From: Micavibrio aeruginosavorus
GTDB lineage: Bacteria; Pseudomonadota; Alphaproteobacteria; Micavibrionales; Micavibrionaceae
NCBI GenBank assembly: GCA_016432265.1
Contig: CP066681.1
Span: forward strand, 1,700,342-1,764,341
Direction: 5' to 3'
DNA: 64,000 nt
In this document: piece after piece, positions 56,985-64,000 of the stretch
How positions within the stretch are numbered: position 1 is the first letter of the stretch
How the letters are laid out: each line of letters starts with the position of its first letter
Position numbers and translations under genes: made by a program
Notes under the pieces: generated by a model
Database searches by the model: none
Told to the model about the DNA's origin: nothing
Seen by the model: only the letters and a program-made list of their open reading frames with translations

Positions 56985-59593
56985 GCCGCCGCCTTGCCTG
57001 CCGACGGTTTGCCGATCTTAAAGTCCAGTTCTTCACCCTTGACGCCCACATTCACCGCAGATCCGTCAGCTATATCTCCCTTCAGGATCAATTGCGCCAA
57101 CTTGTTCTGCAGATGGGTTTGAATCACGCGCTTCAGCGGTCTGGCGCCGTACGCCGGGTCATACCCCTTGTCGGCAAGCCACCTCTTGGCCTCATCATCG
57201 AGGGTCAGCATAATGCGGCGATCCACCAGCAGCTTGCGTAAGTACCCCAGTTGGATATCAACGATGCCCGACATCTGCGCCCGGCCCAAACGTCTGAAAA
57301 GCAGAATTTCATCAAGGCGGTTAATCAGTTCAGGCCGGAAATTTCTCCTCACCTCACCCATGACCAGATTACGGACAGATTCGACATCCTGCCCCTCCGG
57401 CACGGCGGCGAGATGCTCCGCCCCCATGTTCGACGTCAGGATCAACACGGTGTTGGTGAAATCGACCGTGCGTCCCTGCCCGTCGGTCAGGCGACCGTCA
57501 TCCAACACCTGCAACAGCACGTTGAAGACATCCTTGTGCGCCTTCTCAACCTCATCAAATAAAACCACCTGGTACGGGCGGCGGCGAACTGCCTCGGTCA
57601 ACACGCCCCCCTCCTCATAACCAACATATCCCGGGGGAGCGCCGATCAGTCGTGCGACGGAATGTTGTTCCATAAACTCCGACATATCGATCCGCACCAT
57701 CGCCGTATCATCATCGAACAGGAACTCTGCCAACGCCTTGGTCAATTCCGTTTTACCGACACCGGTTGGGCCCAAAAACAGGAACGACCCGATCGGACGG
57801 CGTGGATCCTGCAGCCCGGCACGAGCACGACGAACGGCATCCGCGACTGCATGGACGGCCTCATCCTGCCCGATGACGCGCTGCGCAATCTTTGTTTCCA
57901 TAGACAAAAGCTTCTCGCGCTCGCCCTGAAGCATCTTATCGACAGGTACACCTGTCCATTTGCTGACCACGGCAGCGATGTCGTCGTCGGTGACTTCCTC
58001 GTTGATCAAGGCGCGCTCATTCTGACCCTGGCTGGCATTCTCCAGGCCACGTTCGAGCTCGGGAATTTTACCGTATTTTATCTCCCCGGCTCTGGCCCAG
58101 TCACCGGCACGCTCGGCCTGATCAAGTTCGATCCGCGCCTTCTCCAGCTCTTCCTTGAACTTCTGACCTGCAGACAGTTTTTCTTTTTCAGATTGCCATA
58201 TTTTAGTTAATTCAGAAGATTTTATCTCAAGATCTTTAAGTTCTTTATCAAGTTTTTCAAGGCGGTCTCTCGACCCTTTATCCGACTCCTTCTTAAGCGC
58301 TTCGCGCTCGATTTTAAGCTGAACGATACGTCGGTCATACTCATCGATCTGCTCAGGCTTGCTGTCGACCTGCATCCGCAGACGGCTCGAAGCTTCATCG
58401 ACCAGATCAATAGCCTTGTCCGGCAGGAAGCGATCCGTGATATAGCGATGCGACAAGGTTGCAGCAGCAACAATCGCAGCATCCGTGATGCGGACACCGT
58501 GGTGAACCTCATATTTTTCCTTTAATCCCCGTAAGATAGAGATCGTATCTTCAACCGTTGGCTCTGACACGAAGACGGGCTGGAAACGACGCGCCAGCGC
58601 AGCGTCTTTCTCGATATGCTTGCGATACTCATCAAGGGTGGTTGCCCCCACCATATGCAACTCACCGCGTGACAAAGCGGGTTTGAGCATATTCGAGGCA
58701 TCCATCGCCCCATCAGCCTTGCCCGCTCCCACCAGCGTATGCAATTCATCCAGAAACAGGACAATTTCCCCGGCATTTGCACGAATTTCATCCATCACCG
58801 CCTTCAGGCGCTCTTCAAACTCCCCGCGAAACTTGGCGCCAGCGACCAAAGCCCCCAGATCCAGCGCCATCAGACGCTTGCCCTTCAAGCTTTCCGGGAC
58901 ATCACCATTTACAATCCGCAGGGCAAGCCCTTCGATAATCGCGGTTTTACCGACCCCGGGCTCCCCGATCAAAACCGGGTTATTCTTGGTACGGCGGGAC
59001 AAAACCTGCACTGTACGCCTGATTTCCTCGTCTCTTCCGATCACAGGATCGAGTTTCCCGTCCCTTGCCGCCTCGGTTAAGTCTCGGGCATAGCGATTCA
59101 AGGCGTCAAACTGCCCTTCCGCTGTTGCGGAATCAGCCGTACGCCCTTTGCGGCGGTCATTAATGGCCTGATTCAACCCCTGCGGCGTTACCCCGGAATC
59201 TGTAAGAATTTCTTCGACATGGCTGCCGCGCAGCAGATTCATAGCCTGCAGGATACGGTCGCCCGAAACAAACTTATCTCCTGATTTTTCAGACAAAATC
59301 AAAGCGCTATCAAGCATTTTTGCCAAATCAGTTGAAATACGCAACCCCCCGGCCCCCGAACCGGTGACAGCAGGCAACTTGGCCACGGCCTCATCAACCT
59401 TGCGCGCAACTTTGTTCGGATCGCCTCCTGCACTCTGGATCAACTTGTGGATCAGACGCTCTTCATCATCGAGCATAACCCTAAGAAAATGCTCCGGCTC
59501 CAGTGACTGATGCTTGTTCCGCATAGCCAATGTTTGCGCTTTTTGCATATAACCTTTTGATTTTTCAGTGAATTTTTCAAAATCCATGGACAA
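56981..59593 (-). CDS. clpB: ClpB, protein disaggregase
   Basis: 870 residues, full-length AAA+ chaperone that rescues aggregated proteins with DnaK. N-domain (1-145), first Walker [10 protein letters not shown], middle coiled coil (about 410-525), second Walker [10 protein letters not shown] and the C-terminal [15 protein letters not shown]. It is heat-shock related in other bacteria, but I do not see a sigma-32 promoter with confidence. Confidence 0.97.
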   Translation of the reverse strand: MSMDFEKFTEKSKGYMQKAQTLAMRNKHQSLEPEHFLRVMLDDEERLIHKLIQSAGGDPNKVARKVDEAVAKLPAVTGSGAGGLRISTDLAKMLDSALILSEKSGDKFVSGDRILQAMNLLRGSHVEEILTDSGVTPQGLNQAINDRRKGRTADSATAEGQFDALNRYARDLTEAARDGKLDPVIGRDEEIRRTVQVLSRRTKNNPVLIGEPGVGKTAIIEGLALRIVNGDVPESLKGKRLMALDLGALVAGAKFRGEFEERLKAVMDEIRANAGEIVLFLDELHTLVGAGKADGAMDASNMLKPALSRGELHMVGATTLDEYRKHIEKDAALARRFQPVFVSEPTVEDTISILRGLKEKYEVHHGVRITDAAIVAAATLSHRYITDRFLPDKAIDLVDEASSRLRMQVDSKPEQIDEYDRRIVQLKIEREALKKESDKGSRDRLEKLDKELKDLEIKSSELTKIWQSEKEKLSAGQKFKEELEKARIELDQAERAGDWARAGEIKYGKIPELERGLENASQGQNERALINEEVTDDDIAAVVSKWTGVPVDKMLQGEREKLLSMETKIAQRVIGQDEAVHAVADAVRRARAGLQDPRRPIGSFLFLGPTGVGKTELTKALAEFLFDDDTAMVRIDMSEFMEQHSVARLIGAPPGYVGYEEGGVLTEAVRRRPYQVVLFDEVEKAHKDVFNVLLQVLDDGRLTDGQGRTVDFTNTVLILTSNMGAEHLAAVPEGQDVESVRNLVMGEVRRNFRPELINRLDEILLFRRLGRAQMSGIVDIQLGYLRKLLVDRRIMLTLDDEAKRWLADKGYDPAYGARPLKRVIQTHLQNKLAQLILKGDIADGSAVNVGVKGEELDFKIGKPSAGKAAA

Positions 59594-59698
59594 TCCCCCT
59601 CAAAAGCAAACTTTCTCTTGCATGAGAGAAAAGCTGTAATAGTAATAGGACGCTAAATGGAAGCCTACTCCTTCAAATTGATATTACAATGATGGAAA

Positions 59699-60427
59699 TC
59701 AAGGCTGCGGATACAGGGCTCCAGTCAGAATGGGGAAGGGTTTGCTTATATTAATATATCCTGTGTAAGCTTCCGTAAGCATGCCCGGCAGAAATTCTAT
59801 GCTTTCCCTATGGAACCCCATGGCTTTATGAACCTTGACCGCTCCCTCCGAAAACGGCCCAATATAGCAAACACGGTTAATATCTGATTGCCTCGCGTAC
59901 TCGGCCGCTGCCTCATGGATAATCAGGCCAATTTTCCCCCTCAATGGCTGCGCGGGGTCAGGGTTGGCCTCCCGTAGCATTACAGAAACGAATCCGCGCT
60001 GCAATTCACCCCGATAGCCCCCACAAGCAACACCGCAAAGCATGTCCCCGTGCCAAACAGCTACGTTAAAGGCTGCAGGATTTGAGAATTCTTCAATATT
60101 ATCAGAAAGATAGCTTTTCGATAATGATTCCGGAACAAAATACTGATCACGCCACGTCCCATAATAGCGATCAGCAATATCAGGATGCTCGGCAAAATAC
60201 GGAATCCATTGCGTCTCCCATGCGCGCATGGCGCGGGAATCTATAATCGAAAGCTTTAGCTCGGGGCCCCAGACAGCCTCCAGCTTCTTTTCAGCATTTT
60301 CCAACGCCTCCATAAGCCGGAAAAGTTTCCCAAGGCTCTCTGCCTTGCTCTCCTCCAGAAGAGGATGTGTCGCCCTATCGAAAGGTAACGTCATGAGGAA
60401 ATTATAGCGGGGGCGGCTTAATTTCAT
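59699..60427 (-). CDS. GNAT-like hypothetical protein
   Basis: 242 residues. The second half (FNVAVWHGDMLCGVACGGY, then IHEAAAEYARQSDINRVCYIGPFSEGAVKVHKAMGF) follows the GNAT strand-helix pattern, with the end-of-domain KAMGF seen in acetyltransferases. The first half is helical and unassigned. The start may be 60427 or the Met at 60394; neither has a strong Shine-Dalgarno. Confidence 0.55.
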   Translation of the reverse strand: MKLSRPRYNFLMTLPFDRATHPLLEESKAESLGKLFRLMEALENAEKKLEAVWGPELKLSIIDSRAMRAWETQWIPYFAEHPDIADRYYGTWRDQYFVPESLSKSYLSDNIEEFSNPAAFNVAVWHGDMLCGVACGGYRGELQRGFVSVMLREANPDPAQPLRGKIGLIIHEAAAEYARQSDINRVCYIGPFSEGAVKVHKAMGFHRESIEFLPGMLTEAYTGYINISKPFPILTGALYPQP

Positions 60428-60436
60428 CTTAAACTG

Positions 60437-60468
60437 AAAAAGCGCCCAGGGCAGCCCTAGGGCTGCCC
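60437..60468 (-). terminator. Rho-independent terminator after the DUF4167 gene
   Basis: A perfect 20-base palindrome (GGGCAGCCCTAGGGCTGCCC, 60449-60468) is followed on the minus strand by TGGGCGCTTTTTC. It lies 39 bases past the DUF4167 stop and separates that gene from the GNAT-like gene. Confidence 0.8.
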
Positions 60469-60507
60469 ATACGTACGATATTTAATAATTTAAAATCAAT
60501 TAGTTAG

Positions 60508-60945
60508 TCACGCATCTTCAAGTTGATTCTGAGATTGAGCAATCGGCTGGGACGTACGCGTACCTATGATACTGGCGGGCAGACCAAGCTCGCCTTCCTC
60601 TGCCACAATCTCGCCGGTTTCCTCTTCAAATACAGGCTCATCACTCATTGACGGCTTGTATAGGTAGGCATCGCTGCGCCCCTCAATCAGGTCGATCCAA
60701 CCACTCAGCATCCGCTGATAATGCTCAGCATGCTGCAAGTAGCTTTCACTCAGGACATCATCGCCTGAAGCAGCGGCATCCTTGGCCAAGGCCATATATT
60801 TTTCGTAGATTTGGGCCGATGTTCCACGAATTCTCACGTCCGGCCCATTGCTGTCAAATACCTGCATGCGGTTTGGCTGCCCACCGCCACGACGGCCATT
60901 GTGGCCACGGTTCCTGGGGCGTCTTCCTGCTGCGTTATGTCTCAT
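60508..60945 (-). CDS. DUF4167 protein
   Basis: 145 residues. The N-terminal basic RRPRNRGHNGRRGGGQPN, the DSNGPDVRIRGTSAQIYEKYMALAKDA core and AEHYQRML are typical of DUF4167, an alphaproteobacterial family often found near prmC and clpB. The function is unknown, but the basic N-terminus suggests RNA contact. The C-terminus is acidic. Confidence 0.88.
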   Translation of the reverse strand: MRHNAAGRRPRNRGHNGRRGGGQPNRMQVFDSNGPDVRIRGTSAQIYEKYMALAKDAAASGDDVLSESYLQHAEHYQRMLSGWIDLIEGRSDAYLYKPSMSDEPVFEEETGEIVAEEGELGLPASIIGTRTSQPIAQSQNQLEDA

Positions 60946-61150
60946 GTTTGCTCACCTGCAAAAGCTGCTGATTCTGTTTATTCCCAGACACGTACATCGT
61001 ACCCGATTCACGCGCCTGAGAATAGTCATCCCTTTGTCCGAAATGAATATTTCACATTTCAGAACACTTCGAGGAAAAGGACTCGTCGTGAATGAGGTGA
61101 ATGTAGCGCCCCGAATCCGCCGCAATCAAGCAGCGCAAGAGGTAAAAATT

Positions 61151-62005
61151 TTACTTATCCCCATGACCAATTTCTACAACCCGCAGAATTCCTGAGTAAT
61201 CCGCGCCGATTCGAAGCACGCAAAGGCCTGAGTCTTCCACGAGTCGCTGCACCTCAGCATGCTGGTTCCGCCCGATCTCCAAAAGGCACGCCCCTTCAGG
61301 TGCCAAAAGGTTTTTTATTTTCATAATAATAGATTTATAGGCATCCAGCCCGCAGCTTCCCCCTGATAAAGCCAGAATCGGGTCGTGATTCTTCACTTCC
61401 TGCGAGAGAGATTCGATCTCGGATTCGGGGATGTAAGGAGGATTTGAAACAATCAGGTCAAATTGCCGGACATCCCCTAATGGCAGCGAATCATGCCAAT
61501 CTCCGATAAAGAACGAAGCCCGGCCGGAAAGTCCATTATTTTCCATGTTTTCACGTGAAACATCCACAGCCCCGGAGTTGATATCAATACCAATCCCCCG
61601 GGATTCAGGAAACTCTTTCAACAGCGCCAATAAAATACATCCCGTCCCTGTCCCCAGATCCAGAATATTCTGCGGGGGCTCCTCCCGGCAGGATTCAATC
61701 GCCATCTCAACCAGGCGCTCGGTATCGGGACGAGGATCAAGCGTATCCGGGGTCACTTTCATCTTCATGCCCCAGAATTCACGGTAACCTATGATTCGGC
61801 TGACGGGTTCACCAGACAATCTGCGCTCGATGGCTTGCTGTAGTGCGACCATCTGATTCTCTGAAGCATGACTTGTTCCCGTAATCAAATCTGCATCGGA
61901 TAGATTCAGGAAATGACGCACCAGAATGCGCGCATCCAGATCAGGCGTATTAATCCCTGCTTCTGAAAACCGTGTTCTGACAAGCCGCAAAATATCTTTG
62001 ACCAT
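61151..62005 (-). CDS. prmC: PrmC, release-factor glutamine methyltransferase
   Basis: 284 residues. Methylates the Gln of the GGQ motif of RF1/RF2. The SAM site ILDLGTGTGCILLALL and the substrate motif LIVSNPPYIPESE are diagnostic. Unlike the usual prfA-prmC operon, an opposite-strand gene separates it from prfA, so it needs its own promoter. Confidence 0.95.
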   Translation of the reverse strand: MVKDILRLVRTRFSEAGINTPDLDARILVRHFLNLSDADLITGTSHASENQMVALQQAIERRLSGEPVSRIIGYREFWGMKMKVTPDTLDPRPDTERLVEMAIESCREEPPQNILDLGTGTGCILLALLKEFPESRGIGIDINSGAVDVSRENMENNGLSGRASFFIGDWHDSLPLGDVRQFDLIVSNPPYIPESEIESLSQEVKNHDPILALSGGSCGLDAYKSIIMKIKNLLAPEGACLLEIGRNQHAEVQRLVEDSGLCVLRIGADYSGILRVVEIGHGDK

Positions 62006-62095
62006 GCTGAAAAGGACTAGCCATCACTTTGTTTTTAAGGGACAATTCAGAAAAACTTTTAAAACAAATAAAACACTTAAACAGGGAAGTAAACT

Positions 62096-62710
62096 ATGAT
62101 CGGCAAAGCTTATAGGGTCGTACGGCAAGTGTACGACCAACAAAGACTATTTAGCGACTATCCGGAATATAAAGGATACAGCATCTACCAGATGGAAGGC
62201 CCAGCCAGTCCCTATTCCTTCCAAAGGGCAACTTTATATCTGATTACCCGAGAAAACTGGGGCGGCGGTCAGACTGTCTTTATCGATGAGGACAGCGAGA
62301 TTTCTCCCGTCCGTAACGGCGCCACCCCGTACATATCGGGCAGCAAGGTATCGGTTTATCGCCCCGGCAATTCCCTGTCTTCCGAATTCAGGATTGTCTC
62401 TCAGGTTAAAGACATGAAGGACATCGAAAAATTCGGCAGCGGCATAGACATGCCCCGCAGCCATTACCGCCTTTATGAAGCGATACGTGAAGGATCGAAT
62501 GGCTACACGGGTGTGACTGTACGAATATTTGCTGACGCTACTGATGTTGATTATGGACGGGGGATGGGCATCCCGATCAACGAAACTATCGCCCTGCCTC
62601 GACGCTCTGCAGGCGAACCGCAGCACTACCTTCACGATACAAGCTGCCAAAACTACAAGGATCGAGTCTGGCGCGCCATTCGCAGAGCCTCGGGGGCGAC
62701 AAACCCCTGA
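62096..62710 (+). CDS. hypothetical protein inserted between prmC and prfA
   Basis: 204 residues, soluble, not recognised. It shows alternating hydrophobic and polar residues (FSDYPEYKGYSIYQMEG, then FIDEDSEISPVRNGATPYI) suggesting beta structure. It lies on the strand opposite to the flanking genes; its stop is three bases from the prfA stop (convergent) and its start is 90 bases from the prmC start (divergent). Confidence 0.65.
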   Translation: MIGKAYRVVRQVYDQQRLFSDYPEYKGYSIYQMEGPASPYSFQRATLYLITRENWGGGQTVFIDEDSEISPVRNGATPYISGSKVSVYRPGNSLSSEFRIVSQVKDMKDIEKFGSGIDMPRSHYRLYEAIREGSNGYTGVTVRIFADATDVDYGRGMGIPINETIALPRRSAGEPQHYLHDTSCQNYKDRVWRAIRRASGATNP

Positions 62711-62712
62711 TA

Positions 62713-63777
62713 TTAGAAATCCAATTCGGCCAGCTTTTCAGCCTGGTCATGAGAGATCAGTTCTCCAATGATTTCATCGAGCGCTTTGCCGTTCACTACA
62801 TCTTCAATCTTGTAAAGAGTCAGGTTGATGCGGTGATCGGTAACGCGCCCTTGCGGAAAATTGTAGGTACGGATACGTTCCGACCGGTCGCCTGACCCCA
62901 CCTGCGATTTGCGATCGGCTGAGCGCTCATTCAACAACCGCAGCCGTTCCGCCTCAAACAGGCGCGAACGCAGGATTTTAAGCGCACGCTCCCGGTTCTT
63001 ATGTTGTGACCGCTCGTCCTGCATCTCCACCACTGTGCCTGTCGGGATGTGCGTCAGGCGCACAGCGCTGTCCGTCGTATTGACCGATTGCCCTCCAGCC
63101 CCTTGTGAACGGAACGTATCAATCTTGATGTCATTCATATTGAGGGCGATATCAACCTCTTCAGCCTCAGGCAAGACCGCCACTGTAGCGGCAGATGTAT
63201 GCACGCGCCCGCTGGCTTCGGTTTCCGGTACGCGCTGAACCCGATGCACACCCGACTCGTATTTCAACCTCGCAAAAACACCGTTCCCCGTAACCTCGAC
63301 CACAATCTCCTTAAACCCGCCGAGATCGCTCTCGCGCATCTCCATAACCTCAAACTTCCAGCCCTGCACAGCGGCATACCCCTTGTACATGGCAAACAGG
63401 TCAGCGGCGAACAGGGCCGCTTCATCCCCCCCCGTCCCGGCACGAATTTCTAGAATGGCGTTGCGATTGTCAGCAATATCTTTTGGCAGAAGCGCAATCT
63501 TAAGCTGCTGTTCAAGCCCCGGGATCGTTTCCTTAAGAGCCTTGTACTCTTCTTGCGCCATATCGGCCATCTCAGGGTCGGTCAGCATAGCCTGAACGTC
63601 CTCGAAATCCTTGAGCGCCTTCTCATACGAGTTGACCGCGACAACAATCGGCTCCAGCTCGGCGTACTCGCGGGAGAGCTTGACAAATTCCTCTCCGCCC
63701 AGCCCACCCTGCGACATCAGAGCAGCCAATTCCTCGTGCCGGGCCTTCAAAGGCATCAATTTTCTCAGCAAATCCAT
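62713..63777 (-). CDS. prfA: peptide chain release factor 1 (RF1)
   Basis: 354 residues. Recognises UAA/UAG stops and triggers peptide release. The GGQ motif lies in [20 protein letters not shown], and the N-terminal coiled coil and C-terminal [18 protein letters not shown] are typical. Its modifying enzyme PrmC is encoded 708 bases on in the same direction. Confidence 0.97.
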   Translation of the reverse strand: MDLLRKLMPLKARHEELAALMSQGGLGGEEFVKLSREYAELEPIVVAVNSYEKALKDFEDVQAMLTDPEMADMAQEEYKALKETIPGLEQQLKIALLPKDIADNRNAILEIRAGTGGDEAALFAADLFAMYKGYAAVQGWKFEVMEMRESDLGGFKEIVVEVTGNGVFARLKYESGVHRVQRVPETEASGRVHTSAATVAVLPEAEEVDIALNMNDIKIDTFRSQGAGGQSVNTTDSAVRLTHIPTGTVVEMQDERSQHKNRERALKILRSRLFEAERLRLLNERSADRKSQVGSGDRSERIRTYNFPQGRVTDHRINLTLYKIEDVVNGKALDEIIGELISHDQAEKLAELDF

Positions 63778-63917
63778 AGTGCGATGGTTAGTACATGATT
63801 TTCAGATAAAAAACAAAAGTTTTGATTATTCATAACAACAAAGAAACTCGTTCTTAACTTGTCAATCGCAAACAGATCGTCTAACAGTCACTCTCACAAT
63901 AAATACAGGGGGCTACG

Positions 63918-64000
63918 ATGAATCCGGTCGAGGGCATTCATTATATTTTTGATCGCTATGCATTTCTAAATTCTATCCTCAGCGAGAATAATAAGGGCGC
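63918..64000 (+). CDS. partial hypothetical protein at the window edge
   Basis: An ATG at 63918 with an AGGGGG site eight bases upstream opens a frame beginning MNPVEGIHYIFDRYAF that runs off the window after 27 codons. No family can be assigned. It is divergent from prfA. Confidence 0.5.
   Translation, partial: MNPVEGIHYIFDRYAFLNSILSENNKG

Overview
The window reads as chromosomal DNA of an alphaproteobacterium. The evidence is an Rrf2-regulated SUF operon ending in sufT and an IscA-type carrier, a DUF4167 gene beside clpB and prmC/prfA, a Fur protein without the C-terminal CxxC motif next to a DUF1491 gene, intracellular polyhydroxyalkanoate (PHA) depolymerases, and GatCAB. A relative of Rhodospirillales or Micavibrio-type bacteria is a guess from general gene content. 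Most of the window is core, vertically inherited DNA. One small AT-rich patch beside a tRNA-Ser looks acquired.

Layout. 1-8.4 kb (minus strand): a twelve-gene SUF iron-sulfur operon (rrf2-sufB-x-HIT-x-sufC-DUF559-sufD-sufS-x-sufT-sufA). Its core genes are interleaved with membrane, HIT, DUF559 and exported cysteine-rich genes, and it ends in a clear terminator. 8.5-21.4 kb: a membrane spermidine-synthase-like fusion, prfC, fur with DUF1491, a PAS histidine kinase, upp, a degenerate GGDEF protein, tgt (zinc cysteines missing), rpmB and a CobD/CbiB-like membrane protein. 21.5-25.4 kb: two tandem PHA depolymerase paralogues (Cys and Ser nucleophiles) and a YgjP-type metalloprotease. 25.6-30.9 kb: ruvX divergent from gatC-x-gatA-x-x-gatB; the two genes between gatA and gatB encode exported proteins with a shared cysteine pattern. 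30.9-36.5 kb: two response regulators divergent from a 1406-residue hybrid kinase with its own Hpt domain. 36.5-46.5 kb: rlmN, a flavoprotein, an adenine/adenosine deaminase, an FAD oxidoreductase, carbonic anhydrase, Ohr, an alpha/beta hydrolase, a tautomerase-like protein, and a radical SAM/flavin-fold pair behind a perfect FNR-type box.

46.8-49 kb: two AT-rich genes of unknown function, the 5' stub of a P4-type integrase, and tRNA-Ser(GCU), together the remains of an integrated element. 49.1-54.2 kb: leucyl aminopeptidase, NlpC/P60 peptidase, a small membrane protein, a MurC/Mpl-type ligase and a lipoprotein; together these suggest cell-wall peptide recycling. 54.3-57 kb: unrecognised genes, one a ChaN/Ere-like protein cut by an in-frame TGA. 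57-63.8 kb: clpB, a GNAT-like protein, DUF4167, prmC and prfA, with an opposite-strand gene inserted between prmC and prfA.

The most unusual observations are the exported CxC cysteine-pattern family found in both the suf and gat operons, the DUF559 gene framed by inverted palindromic repeats inside the suf operon, the zinc-ligand-less Tgt, the integrase stub at tRNA-Ser, and the FNR-box operon. I did not find a CRISPR array, a prophage or an obvious defence island.
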